Shown here one piece after another: positions 43,670 through 50,873 of a stretch of DNA of 64,000 nucleotides. How positions within the stretch are numbered: position 1 is the stretch's first letter; the number at the start of each line of letters is the position of its first letter. A model generated the notes under the pieces. The model was given only the letters and a program-made list of their open reading frames with translations. It made no database searches and was not told the origin of the DNA. Both the position numbers and the translations under genes were made by a program. This DNA is from Pseudomonas sp. 14P_8.1_Bac3 (GTDB lineage: Bacteria; Pseudomonadota; Gammaproteobacteria; Pseudomonadales; Pseudomonadaceae). The stretch is taken from assembly GCF_025466085.1 (NCBI RefSeq), contig NZ_JANLOD010000065.1, forward strand, positions 1 through 64,000, written 5' to 3'.

Positions 43670-44238
43670 CCTTGCGTCTGGACTTGCTGCGCCACGGTGA
43701 AACCGAACTCGGTGGCGGCCTGCGCGGCAGCCTCGATGATGCGTTGACCGATACCGGCTGGGCGCAGATGCGCGCGGCAGTGGTCGGGCAGGGGCCTTGG
43801 GATCGCCTGGTCAGTTCGCCGTTGCAACGTTGTGCGCGGTTCGCTGAAGCACTCGGTGCGCAACTGGGCGTGCCGGTGCAGCTGGATAAAGACCTGCGGG
43901 AGCTGCATTTCGGCGCTTGGGAAGGGCAGAGTGCGGCGGCGTTGATGGACACCGATGCCGACGCGTTGGGGCTGTTCTGGGCCGATCCGTATGCGTTTAC
44001 GCCGCCGCAAGGAGAGCGGGTCGAGGATTTTTCGACGCGGGTATTGGCGGCCATCGCCCGTTTGCACGCGGCTTATGCGGGAGAGCGGCTGTTGCTGATC
44101 AGTCATGGCGGCGTTATGCGCTTGTTGCTGGCGCAGGCGCGAGGCTTGCCACGGGAGCAACTGCTCAATGTTGAAGTCGGTCATGCTTCGCTGTTTTCAC
44201 TGAACGTCGACGCCGACGTCATCCGGGAAGCGAACTGA
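43666..44238 (+). CDS. Histidine phosphatase, probable alpha-ribazole phosphatase
   Basis: A 190-aa phosphoglycerate-mutase-type phosphatase. The phosphohistidine motif LLRHGETELGG is at residues 6-16, and the second catalytic histidine is in LLISHGGVMRLLL near residue 146. From its place between cobT and cobS it should remove the phosphate from alpha-ribazole phosphate or from AdoCbl phosphate (the Salmonella CobC role). Other histidine phosphatases look alike, so the substrate is inferred from context. It overlaps cobT by 4 nt. Confidence 0.87.
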   Translation: MTLRLDLLRHGETELGGGLRGSLDDALTDTGWAQMRAAVVGQGPWDRLVSSPLQRCARFAEALGAQLGVPVQLDKDLRELHFGAWEGQSAAALMDTDADALGLFWADPYAFTPPQGERVEDFSTRVLAAIARLHAAYAGERLLLISHGGVMRLLLAQARGLPREQLLNVEVGHASLFSLNVDADVIREAN

Positions 44239-44240
44239 GC

Positions 44241-44972
44241 ATGTTGCCGTTCTGGATCGCGCTGCAATTTTTGAGCAGCCTGCCGATTCGTCTGCCGGGC
44301 ATGCCGGCGCCCCAGGAACTGGGACGTTCGCTGCTGTTCTATCCCCTGGTGGGGTTGTTGTTCGGCGCAATTTTATGGGCGTTGAACGGGGTGCTGTTGG
44401 GTACGCCGTTGTTGTTGCACGCCGCTGTGTTGCTGACGGTTTGGGTGTTGCTCAGCGGCGCGCTGCACCTGGATGGCCTGGCTGACAGCGCCGACGCGTG
44501 GCTGGGTGGCTTCGGCGATCGCGAGCGCACGCTGACGATCATGAAGGACCCGCGCAGTGGTCCGATGGCGGTGGTGACGCTGGTGCTGGTGTTGCTGCTC
44601 AAGTTTGCGGCGGTGCTGGCGCTGATCGAGCAGCAGCAGAGCATTTTTCTGATCATCGTGCCGGTGCTGGGACGCAGCGCATTGTTGGGGTTATTCCTGA
44701 CTACGCCTTATGTTCGGGCCGGTGGTCTGGGGCAGGCGCTGGCCGATCATTTGCCACGGCCGGCCGGCCGGCAGGTGTTGGCGGTCAGTGCGCTGGCGTG
44801 TGTGTTGCTGGCAGGGCTGAGTGGTGTTTTCGCTGTGGCGATTGCGGCGCTGATATTTGTCTGGCTGCGGCAGGTGATGGTGCGGCGATTGGGTGGGACC
44901 ACCGGGGACACGGCAGGGGCGCTGCTGGAGCTGATGGAGATGGGGCTGTTGGTGGGATTGGCGCTGATCTGA
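44241..44972 (+). CDS. cobS: Adenosylcobinamide-GDP ribazoletransferase (cobalamin synthase)
   Basis: A 243-aa inner-membrane enzyme (CobS; CobV in P. denitrificans) that joins adenosylcobinamide-GDP and alpha-ribazole to finish cobalamin. It has about six hydrophobic helices, and the metal/diphosphate motif HLDGLADSADAWLGG near residue 77 is the family signature. It starts 2 nt after the phosphatase and is the last gene of the cob operon. No strong terminator is visible after it, only a partial REP-like stretch near 44985-45001. Confidence 0.95.
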   Translation: MLPFWIALQFLSSLPIRLPGMPAPQELGRSLLFYPLVGLLFGAILWALNGVLLGTPLLLHAAVLLTVWVLLSGALHLDGLADSADAWLGGFGDRERTLTIMKDPRSGPMAVVTLVLVLLLKFAAVLALIEQQQSIFLIIVPVLGRSALLGLFLTTPYVRAGGLGQALADHLPRPAGRQVLAVSALACVLLAGLSGVFAVAIAALIFVWLRQVMVRRLGGTTGDTAGALLELMEMGLLVGLALI

Positions 44973-45038
44973 TGTGATGCGGTGGACTTGCTCGCGACGG
45001 CGCACTACCAGACACTTGTAACTTGATTTAACACAACC

Positions 45039-45054
45039 GCGGGTATATACACGC
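45039..45054. promoter_or_regulatory. MarR operator 1, over the -10 region of the marR-like gene
   Basis: GCGGGTATATACACGC is a palindrome with one mismatch and repeats the perfect operator found before the MFS gene. It contains the likely -10 element TATATA (45044-45049) and ends 3 nt before the ATG, so binding would block transcription. Confidence 0.7.
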
Positions 45055-45057
45055 ACC

Positions 45058-45462
45058 ATGCTCGACTCCCAATGTTTATGCATCAACCTGCGTCGCGCCG
45101 CCCGTGGCGTCAGCAGGCATTACGACGGCGCTCTCGACGGCTTCGGCATCAACGTTGCCCAGTATTCTTTGCTGTGCAATTTGCAACGATTGAACGAACC
45201 GAGCATTTCCACCCTGGCGGACGCGATGGGTCTGGACCGCAGCACCCTCGGGCGCAATTTGCGGGTGCTGGAGGGTGAAGGCCTGGTCATGCTGGTCGAG
45301 GGCGAGGACATGCGTAACCGCATCGTCAAGCTCACCGAGGCCGGGGCTGAACGCCTGACAGCGGCCTTGCCGGCCTGGGAAGCCGCGCAACAACGACTGG
45401 TTGATCGCCTGGGCGCCGAAAAACGCGAAATCTTGCTGAAGCTGCTGGACGAACTGGCCTGA
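45058..45462 (+). CDS. MarR family transcriptional regulator
   Basis: A 134-aa winged-helix regulator. An N-terminal dimerisation helix with CINLRRAARGVSRHYD is followed by NVAQYSLLCNLQRL and the recognition helix in LADAMGLDRSTLGRNLRVLE (about residues 51-70), then the wing GLVMLVEGEDMRNRIVKLT. The cysteines near the N-terminus (residues 5 and 7) could sense oxidants, but this is only a guess. An operator palindrome lies before this gene and before the adjacent MFS gene, so it likely represses both. No ribosome-binding site is visible before the ATG. Confidence 0.9.
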   Translation: MLDSQCLCINLRRAARGVSRHYDGALDGFGINVAQYSLLCNLQRLNEPSISTLADAMGLDRSTLGRNLRVLEGEGLVMLVEGEDMRNRIVKLTEAGAERLTAALPAWEAAQQRLVDRLGAEKREILLKLLDELA

Positions 45463-45482
45463 CGCCAGCTCTTCCGATCTTA

Positions 45483-45500
45483 AGCGGGTATATACCCGCT
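45483..45500. promoter_or_regulatory. MarR operator 2, perfect palindrome before the MFS gene
   Basis: AGCGGGTATATACCCGCT is an exact 18-bp palindrome, 14 nt before the MFS start codon, and the central TATATA may also serve as a -10 element. It shares 15 of its 16 core bases with operator 1 at 45039. Confidence 0.8.
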
Positions 45501-45514
45501 ACCGGAGAATAAGA

Positions 45515-46723
45515 ATGACATCGATGTGGCGTACGTGCGGTTGGGTTCTGGTGGGGAGTGCGCTGATTCTTGCGTTGTCTCTGGGGGTGCGGCACGGTTT
45601 CGGACTGTTCCTGGCGCCGATGAGCGCCGAATTCGGTTGGGGGCGCGAGACGTTTGCCTTCGCCATCGCCTTGCAGAACCTGATCTGGGGCCTGGCGCAG
45701 CCTTTCACCGGCGCCCTGGCCGACCGCTTCGGCGCGGCGAAAGTGGTGCTGATCGGTGGCGTGCTCTACGCCCTGGGCCTGCTGTTCATGGGTCTGTCCG
45801 ATTCGGCAATGACCCTGTCCCTGAGCGCTGGCCTGTTGATCGGGATCGGCCTGTCGGGCACCTCGTTTTCGGTGATCCTCGGCGTAGTTGGCCGCGTGGT
45901 GCCGCCGGAGAAACGCAGCATGGGCATGGGGATCGCCAGCGCGGCCGGCTCTTTTGGCCAGTTCGCCATGGTGCCCGGGACGTTGGGGCTGATCGGTTGG
46001 CTCGGCTGGTCCGCTGCCTTGCTGGCGCTGGGGTTGTTGGTGGCGCTGATCGTGCCGCTGGTGAGCATGCTCAAGGACAAGCCGCTGCCGGCCCTCGGCC
46101 ATGAGCAAACGCTGTCCGAGGCGCTGCGCGAGGCCTGTTCCCACTCCGGGTTCTGGTTGCTGGCGTTCGGCTTTTTCGTCTGTGGTTTCCAGGTGGTGTT
46201 CATCGGCGTGCATTTGCCGGCGTACCTGGTGGATCAGCACCTGCCAGCCACGGTTGGCACCACGGTGCTGGCGCTGATCGGGCTGTTCAATATCTTCGGT
46301 ACGTACACCGCCGGCTGGCTCGGCGGGCGGATGTCCAAGCCGCGTTTGCTGACCGGTTTGTACCTGCTGCGAGCCGTGGTGATTGTGTTGTTTCTGTGGC
46401 TGCCGGTCACCACGACGACCGCCTATCTGTTCGGCATGGCCATGGGCTTTTTGTGGTTGTCGACGGTGCCCTTGACCAACGGCACCGTAGCGACCTTGTT
46501 CGGTGTACGAAATCTGTCCATGCTCGGTGGGATCGTCTTCCTGTTCCATCAGCTTGGATCGTTCCTTGGCGGCTGGTTGGGCGGGGTGGTGTATGACCGA
46601 ACCGGGAGCTATGACTTGATCTGGCAGGTAGCGATTCTCTTGAGCCTGTTGGCCGCAGCCTTGAACTGGCCGGTGCGTGAGCGGCCGGTTGCACGTCTGC
46701 AAACGCCAATGAGTGCGGTATGA
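45515..46723 (+). CDS. MFS transporter, likely MarR-controlled
   Basis: A 402-aa major facilitator with 12 predicted helices. The early RHGFGLFLAPMSAEFGWGRE segment and ALADRFGAAKVVL between helices 2 and 3 fit the monocarboxylate/oxalate:formate-type branch of the MFS. The substrate is unknown. The ribosome site is CCGGAG before the ATG. It follows the MarR gene with an operator between, and overlaps a 40-aa ORF by 4 nt. Confidence 0.9.
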   Translation: MTSMWRTCGWVLVGSALILALSLGVRHGFGLFLAPMSAEFGWGRETFAFAIALQNLIWGLAQPFTGALADRFGAAKVVLIGGVLYALGLLFMGLSDSAMTLSLSAGLLIGIGLSGTSFSVILGVVGRVVPPEKRSMGMGIASAAGSFGQFAMVPGTLGLIGWLGWSAALLALGLLVALIVPLVSMLKDKPLPALGHEQTLSEALREACSHSGFWLLAFGFFVCGFQVVFIGVHLPAYLVDQHLPATVGTTVLALIGLFNIFGTYTAGWLGGRMSKPRLLTGLYLLRAVVIVLFLWLPVTTTTAYLFGMAMGFLWLSTVPLTNGTVATLFGVRNLSMLGGIVFLFHQLGSFLGGWLGGVVYDRTGSYDLIWQVAILLSLLAAALNWPVRERPVARLQTPMSAV

Positions 46724-46842
46724 ACAGCCTTTGGCCGCGAATCGCCGTGGCCGCAGGCGGCCTCTTGTTGCTGGCCCTGGCGTGGTGGGGTTGGCATCAG
46801 GGGGGCCTGGCGCTGATGCAATTGGGCATGGGCGCTTGCTAG
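46720..46842 (+). CDS. Small 40-aa single-span membrane protein
   Basis: This short frame starts at the ATG overlapping the MFS stop by 4 nt (ATGA), a typical translational coupling. It encodes 40 residues with one hydrophobic span GGLLLLALAWWGW (about residues 13-25), a basic residue near the N-terminus (Arg7) and a Cys at the C-terminus, ending in TAG. The composition is typical of a membrane small protein. It could be an accessory subunit of the MFS transporter. I recognise no family; its reality rests on the overlap, composition and position. Confidence 0.6.
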   Translation: MNSLWPRIAVAAGGLLLLALAWWGWHQGGLALMQLGMGAC

Positions 46843-46898
46843 CTCGCTATGAGGGCGAGTAAGTTGATTTCAGACTGACTTCTCAAGGATGCCTGGAC

Positions 46899-47450
46899 AT
46901 GCTGATGCGCTGGCTTGCCGTTCCCGCGTTACTCATGGCGTTTACCGGTTTGGCCCAGGCCGCCGAGTGCCCCGAGTTGTTGCAGGGCTCGTTGCCCAAA
47001 CTGCGCGCCAAGGAAAACATCGACCTGTGCCAGCGCTTCGAGGGCAAGCCGCTCGTGGTCGTCAATACTGCGAGCTTTTGCGGTTTCGCCCCGCAGTTCA
47101 AAAGCCTCGAGGCACTGAATCAGCGTTACAAGGGGCAAGGGCTGGAGGTGATCGGTGTGCCCTCCAATGATTTCAAGCAGGAGTCCAAGGACGGCGAAGA
47201 GACCGCCAAGGTTTGCTACGTGAATTACGGCGTGACGTTCACCATGACCGAGCCGCAGAAAGTCCGCGGTGATGACGCGACGCATCTGTTCCAGGTGCTC
47301 GCAGCGCAGAGCTCTGCGCCGAAGTGGAATTTCTACAAATACGTGGTCGATCGCAAAGGCAAGGTGATCGCCAATTTCTCCAGCCTGACCAAGCCCGACG
47401 ATCCCGAATTCATCGCCGCCGTGGAAAAGGCCCTGGCTTCACAACCCTGA
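46899..47450 (+). CDS. Periplasmic glutathione peroxidase-like thiol peroxidase
   Basis: A 183-aa protein with a signal peptide (cleavage near LAQAAE, about residue 22) and a glutathione-peroxidase fold. The peroxidatic Cys61 lies in VNTASFCGFAPQF and Trp143/Asn144 in WNFYKYVVD. The usual catalytic Gln of the NQF motif is replaced by Asp91 in VPSNDFKQES. Cys106 in CYVNYGVTF sits where thioredoxin-dependent members have the resolving Cys, so this is probably a cysteine-type peroxidase using a thioredoxin-like reductant rather than glutathione. ATG 46899 has AAGGA upstream. Confidence 0.9.
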   Translation: MLMRWLAVPALLMAFTGLAQAAECPELLQGSLPKLRAKENIDLCQRFEGKPLVVVNTASFCGFAPQFKSLEALNQRYKGQGLEVIGVPSNDFKQESKDGEETAKVCYVNYGVTFTMTEPQKVRGDDATHLFQVLAAQSSAPKWNFYKYVVDRKGKVIANFSSLTKPDDPEFIAAVEKALASQP

Positions 47451-47462
47451 CAACGCCCACTA

Positions 47463-47503
47463 AAAAGCCCCGCCTCTGTGCAAGAGAGCGGGGCTTTTTT
47501 TGA
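47463..47503. terminator. Bidirectional terminator between the peroxidase and FadL genes
   Basis: AAAAGCCCCGC and GCGGGGCTTTT form an 11-bp stem with an inner TCT/AGA extension; T-runs follow on both strands. It ends the rightward peroxidase gene and the leftward porin gene. Confidence 0.9.
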
Positions 47504-47539
47504 TTCAGGCGGCGAGCGGTTCAGACCCGCCGGACGTCA

Positions 47540-48820
47540 TCAGAAGCGGTAGGTCGCACCAATGCCCAGACCGTTCGCCGAGTTTTCATACTTGGCACTG
47601 TAGGACTGGCGGCCGTTGTTATCGTTGACCTTGACCGATTCTTCAACCAGGTATGAATACGCGACGTCGATGGTCAGGTCGTCGGTCGGGTTCCAGCCGG
47701 CGCCCAGGCTGAAAATCTTGCGATCGCCAGTCGGGATGCGTGGGGAACGGTTTTCGTTGTTGGTCGGCGACTGGTCAACCGAGAAACCGGTACGCAGGAC
47801 CCACTCCTTGTTCACCTTGTACGAAGCACCGATGGCGTGAGCCCAGGTATCGTGCCAGTTCTGCTCTTCGCCAATGGTGCCAAACAGAGGATTCAGGCCA
47901 GCAGGGACACCACTGTTTTCAACGCTGATTTCTTTCAGGCGGCTCCAGCGAGTCCAGGTGCTGCCTGCGTAGAGAGTCCATTGGTCATCCAGCTCATGCG
48001 TGACCGAGAAGTCAACGGATTCAGGCGTGGTGATGTCCAGCGACGCATCATATTTCTGGTTCGGGTTCTGACGGCCCAGGGCAGGGCTGGCAAGTGCAAT
48101 GTAGTCGATCTTGGTATTACCCTCGAGCTTGTACTTCACTTTCGAGTGGTAGGTCAGACCGACGCGAGTGCTGTCGGTGGCCTGCACCAGGATGCCGACG
48201 TTGTAGCCCAGTGCGGTGTCGTCACCTTTGATCTTTACATTGCCGTCCGGAGCGAGCGGGCTTGGGGAAATATTGAGATTCGATTCCAGCGTGCCGTCAA
48301 TGCGGTTGATGGTCGGACCGAAGCCGATCGACACCTTGTCGTTGAAGGCATAACTGACGGTAGGCTGAAGGGTGACGATTTTGACTTCGCTCTTGCTGCC
48401 GAAATAACGGCCGGCGAAGTTGTTTTCGTAATCGGTCACCAGGCCAAACGGAGCGTACACACCGACACCAAATGCCCAATGGTCGTCGATTGGTTTGACG
48501 TAGTAGCCCATTGGAACGGCAATGAAGGGAACCATGTCGCCGTCATTGCTGCCGCCGCGGGAGCCGCGCGCGTTGCTGATGTCGGTATGTGCGTCAAGGA
48601 ATGCAGCACCGCCGGTGACTTGTTCGCGCTTGAGGCGCGACATGCCGGCAGGGTTGCCAAAAATGGTGCTTGCGTCATCGGCAGATGAAGATCGCCCGGC
48701 AAAACCTGTACCCATCCCGCTGATACTTTGTTCGTTGATGGCAAAGCCACTTGCGAAGAGGTGGGTGGATGCCAAGGTAACGGCGAGGCTAAGGGTGGTT
48801 TTGAGCATTACTTTTTTCAT
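47540..48820 (-). CDS. FadL/OmpP1-type outer-membrane transporter
   Basis: A 426-aa outer-membrane beta-barrel of the FadL family, which takes up long-chain fatty acids and other hydrophobic molecules. The signal peptide ends near LFASGFA, and the mature N-terminus (GFAINEQSISGMGTGFAGRS, with SADDASTIFGNPAGMSRL) is the diagnostic FadL hatch sequence. The protein ends with the C-terminal Phe of outer-membrane barrels (TYRF). AGGAG precedes the ATG. A 7-bp inverted repeat lies in its leader. Substrate preference is unknown. Confidence 0.94.
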   Translation of the reverse strand: MKKVMLKTTLSLAVTLASTHLFASGFAINEQSISGMGTGFAGRSSSADDASTIFGNPAGMSRLKREQVTGGAAFLDAHTDISNARGSRGGSNDGDMVPFIAVPMGYYVKPIDDHWAFGVGVYAPFGLVTDYENNFAGRYFGSKSEVKIVTLQPTVSYAFNDKVSIGFGPTINRIDGTLESNLNISPSPLAPDGNVKIKGDDTALGYNVGILVQATDSTRVGLTYHSKVKYKLEGNTKIDYIALASPALGRQNPNQKYDASLDITTPESVDFSVTHELDDQWTLYAGSTWTRWSRLKEISVENSGVPAGLNPLFGTIGEEQNWHDTWAHAIGASYKVNKEWVLRTGFSVDQSPTNNENRSPRIPTGDRKIFSLGAGWNPTDDLTIDVAYSYLVEESVKVNDNNGRQSYSAKYENSANGLGIGATYRF

Positions 48821-48847
48821 TATTAGAACTCCTGATGATCACCGGGG

Positions 48848-48868
48848 CGAAAATTACCAACATTTTCG
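48848..48868 (-). promoter_or_regulatory. Inverted repeat in the fadL leader
   Basis: CGAAAAT (48848-48854) and ATTTTCG (48862-48868) are exact inverse complements with a 7-nt spacer, about 28-48 nt upstream of the porin start. It may be an operator or an mRNA hairpin. It does not match the GAAAC-type PsrA box, the known fatty-acid operator of pseudomonads. Confidence 0.45.
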
Positions 48869-48965
48869 TCCCAGCGCTATAGGCTGTATCGGTTGATTTA
48901 GAGCGGTTTTGTAGGACAATCCGACCAGATTCGCGGCGTGTTGCGCGATCTTCTGATGCGGGGGA

Positions 48966-49448
48966 TCAGCAGGCGACCTGATTCAGCGGTGAAACACAGG
49001 CTTGCCAGGCGTAAGTGAAGTCTCTGAGACGTCCTTGGGGCTGGAAGGTCTGGCGCCAGATGCGGGCCATTCCCAGCAAGTCGTCGGCTTCGGGGAGCGG
49101 GGTGTTCTGTTCTTCAACCAGCAGCCAGGCAATGGCGGTGGCGTAACGCAGGTTCACGGTCAATTCGAGGTGCGGGCCACTCAGAAAGGCATGTTGGCTG
49201 GCCAGGCCGCGGACCAGGCTGGCGCGTTCCGGATCAAGCGCCAGATAGTGATCCCAGAGTGCTTGGTGGCGGGGTTCGGCGATGCGGTACAAGCCATGAC
49301 CGCGGCGGTCATGCAGGGCGGAGCCAAGGGCGGATTGGCTGGCGGCGATGCCCAGCAACAGGGATTCGGCAGTTGCGCTATGCCGTCCCAGGTAGATCAA
49401 GGTTGGACGGATCACATAACGGCACAGTTCGCTGGCAGCGATACCCAT
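48966..49448 (-). CDS. Conserved hypothetical protein, 160 aa
   Basis: I do not recognise this family. The 160-aa sequence has no signal peptide and no strong transmembrane helix; it begins MGIAASELCRYVIRPTLIYL and ends in a cysteine after VSPLNQVA. A hydrophobic stretch around residues 105-115 (ATAIAWLLVEE) is too short for a clear span. It appears helical and soluble. It is transcribed leftward, ahead of the porin gene, with 145 nt between. A TAACCG/CGGTTA inverted repeat lies further upstream. Confidence 0.75.
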   Translation of the reverse strand: MGIAASELCRYVIRPTLIYLGRHSATAESLLLGIAASQSALGSALHDRRGHGLYRIAEPRHQALWDHYLALDPERASLVRGLASQHAFLSGPHLELTVNLRYATAIAWLLVEEQNTPLPEADDLLGMARIWRQTFQPQGRLRDFTYAWQACVSPLNQVAC

Positions 49449-49612
49449 AACACCCTCGGAACATGAAGTGGTGGCGAGTCCTGAAGGGTAAGCGTTGGCA
49501 GCAATGGATCGATTCAGGCTCGCCGAAAGCGGCTCAACCCGCTTGAGTTGAAGTGTAGTGTCATATTCGCGCTGTAAAGGTCTGTTTTTAAAATATTTCT
49601 GGCACGCAGTTA

Positions 49613-49630
49613 TAACCGTTATATCGGTTA
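49613..49630. promoter_or_regulatory. Inverted repeat upstream of the 160-aa gene
   Basis: TAACCG and CGGTTA are exact inverse complements around TTATAT. It lies about 165-180 nt upstream of the gene at 48966-49448 in AT-rich sequence (49560-49630), unlike the surrounding DNA. It may be an operator; no partner regulator is identified. Confidence 0.35.
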
Positions 49631-49667
49631 GTGCTTAGGCGGAGCTGGGTGAAAGAAGAATGCCGGA

Positions 49668-49701
49668 CAATAAAAAGCCCCGCTGTTAAGCGAGGCCTTT
49701 G
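49668..49701 (-). terminator. Terminator of the 74-aa gene
   Basis: On the reverse strand an imperfect 9-bp stem (GCCTCGCT pairing with AGCGGGGC, one G-T or mismatch) is followed by TTTTTATTG. Confidence 0.75.
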
Positions 49702-49724
49702 AGGTTTTCAGCGTTTCTGGCGTG

Positions 49725-49949
49725 TCAGGCAACCAGTGCCTGACGGGTACGATCAATGACGGCCTGCAGCGGTTCGGCGCTGGAGTATTGATCGGGGTAC
49801 AGACGTTCGCTGTGACGAGCGATGCCATGTTCATTGACCAGAGTGAAGCTGAAGCAGCCTTTGCGAGCGGCCATGATCAGGCAGTTCATTGGTGCAAAAG
49901 CGTTGGTTAGGGTGCGGATGGCATCCTGGGTGTGGATTTGAGTAGTCAT
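49725..49949 (-). CDS. Small conserved hypothetical protein, 74 aa
   Basis: A 74-aa soluble protein beginning MTTQIHTQDAIRTLTNAFAP, with a beta-rich middle (GCFSFTLVNEHGIARHSERL) and a C-terminal helix. No known motif or signal peptide is visible. Its own terminator, an AGGA ribosome site 12 nt before the ATG and gene-like codon use make it a credible gene. Nested stem-loops lie 50-150 nt upstream in its probable leader. Function unknown. Confidence 0.75.
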   Translation of the reverse strand: MTTQIHTQDAIRTLTNAFAPMNCLIMAARKGCFSFTLVNEHGIARHSERLYPDQYSSAEPLQAVIDRTRQALVA

Positions 49950-49984
49950 TAAATGGTGTTCCTACAAGCGACACGGATTAAGAA

Positions 49985-50051
49985 CCGTGCAAAATTAAAA
50001 CGTTCCAGTGACGACGACCACCATTGGTCGAACGAAGAACCCGACTGGAAC
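49985..50051 (-). ncRNA. Candidate attenuator or sRNA 3' end: nested hairpin with T-rich tail
   Basis: GTTCCAGT (50002-50009) pairs with ACTGGAAC (50044-50051), and inside it CGACCA (50015-50020) pairs with TGGTCG (50025-50030) around CCAT. On the reverse strand the hairpin is followed by GTTTTAATTTTG, a terminator-like tail, 36-50 nt upstream of the 74-aa gene. It could be a leader attenuator for that gene or the end of a separate small RNA. Confidence 0.45.
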
Positions 50052-50056
50052 AAAGC

Positions 50057-50099
50057 AGCCAGTTTGAAGCGCTGATTAAATTGGCGCGCTTGGGCTGGC
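50057..50099 (-). other. Second stem-loop upstream of the 74-aa gene
   Basis: GCCAG and CTGGC form the outer stem and AAGCGC/GCGCTT the inner stem, with a 13-nt loop. It directly adjoins the nested hairpin at 50002-50051, so the two would be consecutive structures in one leftward leader. Confidence 0.4.
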
Positions 50100-50573
50100 A
50101 GGTAGGTACTTAGGAGGGCAGGCAACACATCAAGGGCAAAGGTTCTGGGCCCGGGGTGAAGATCCTGATCAATTTGCAGGCTGGTTCGGTCAGAGTAAGT
50201 GAGCTTCGCAACACCCTTTGCATTCGATTCAAAGGCAGTGTTGACGCAAGGTTTACCTGGAAACCATCGAGGTGGTCGATCCCGCTTGTTCGGTTGAGGC
50301 TTCCTGTGGGAATGCAGACCGGGGGGAGTTGTTCGACCAGAATTGACTTTCAGCTTGGTACTAACGCCGCGGATACTAACGGATTGAATTGCAGAATGGA
50401 AGTGTGTTAGCCAAAAACATCTTGGGGAACCGTTCGCTCAGGTGTTCAAAGACGCGCTTGAGCCTCTGCTTCGCCCTGCAACAGTTCAGAATCCGACGGT
50501 CGGTCGATTACGTTCATCGGTTTAACGTCAGCCCCCGCTCACCCGTTTGCCACGGTTTGTCCCCCTGTGGGTA

Positions 50574-50598
50574 ACAAAATGCGCCGAAAAGGCGCATC
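50574..50598 (-). terminator. Leftward terminator-like hairpin
   Basis: Read on the reverse strand, ATGCGCC and GGCGCAT form a 7-bp stem around TTTTC, followed by TTTGTTA. No annotated gene ends here, so it may end an unrecognised small transcript coming from the right. Confidence 0.55.
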
Positions 50599-50808
50599 GA
50601 TATAACCGCGTCATAGGTACTTGTGCACATAAGTTGCGCAACCTGTAACACCAGCGTCATCTGCCCAACCAGCGCGGTGGGTGCCTGTAAGCAAAATTTA
50701 AGTCAATGAAAAACATCGCTTTTTTTTACTGGTGAAAAAATCGTCAGTTTGACCGCGAGCCCCATTCCACAGGGCTTCGCGAGAGTTCAGGGGCGGTTGT
50801 CCACTGAG

Positions 50809-50829
50809 TTATCCACAGCTTCTGTGGAT
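50809..50829. promoter_or_regulatory. Exact DnaA box within a perfect palindrome
   Basis: TTATCCACA (50809-50817) is a perfect consensus DnaA box. It overlaps ATCCACAG-CTT-CTGTGGAT (50811-50829), an exact 8-bp inverted repeat. A one-mismatch box (TTACCCACA on the reverse strand) is at 50566-50574. It could bind DnaA or form an RNA hairpin. Confidence 0.5.
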
Positions 50830-50831
50830 TG

Positions 50832-50873
50832 TCCCGAGCGCTTGCTCTAGCACGGGCGTGCCGGGATTTTTAG
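50832..50873 (+). terminator. Possible rightward terminator
   Basis: TCCCG (50832 on) pairs with CGGGA and GCAC pairs with GTGC around GGGC, followed by TTTTTAGG. The left side has a 13-nt bulge, so the structure is imperfect. No gene ends here; it would end a rightward small transcript containing the DnaA-box palindrome. Confidence 0.35.

Noticed and set aside
44985..45001. Possible REP half-site after cobS
   Set aside because: It matches REP arms over only about 15 bases (GGACTTGCTCGCGACGG) and has no palindromic partner.
50156..50410. Forward 84-codon ORF in the gene-free stretch
   Set aside because: No ribosome-binding site, no domain and a codon choice unlike neighbouring genes.
50446..50517. 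Reverse-strand 23-codon ORF (MNVIDRPSDSELLQG...) that continues in the +1 frame
   Set aside because: The coding-like composition hints at a decayed gene, but there is no ribosome site, the frame breaks, and I recognise no parent family.
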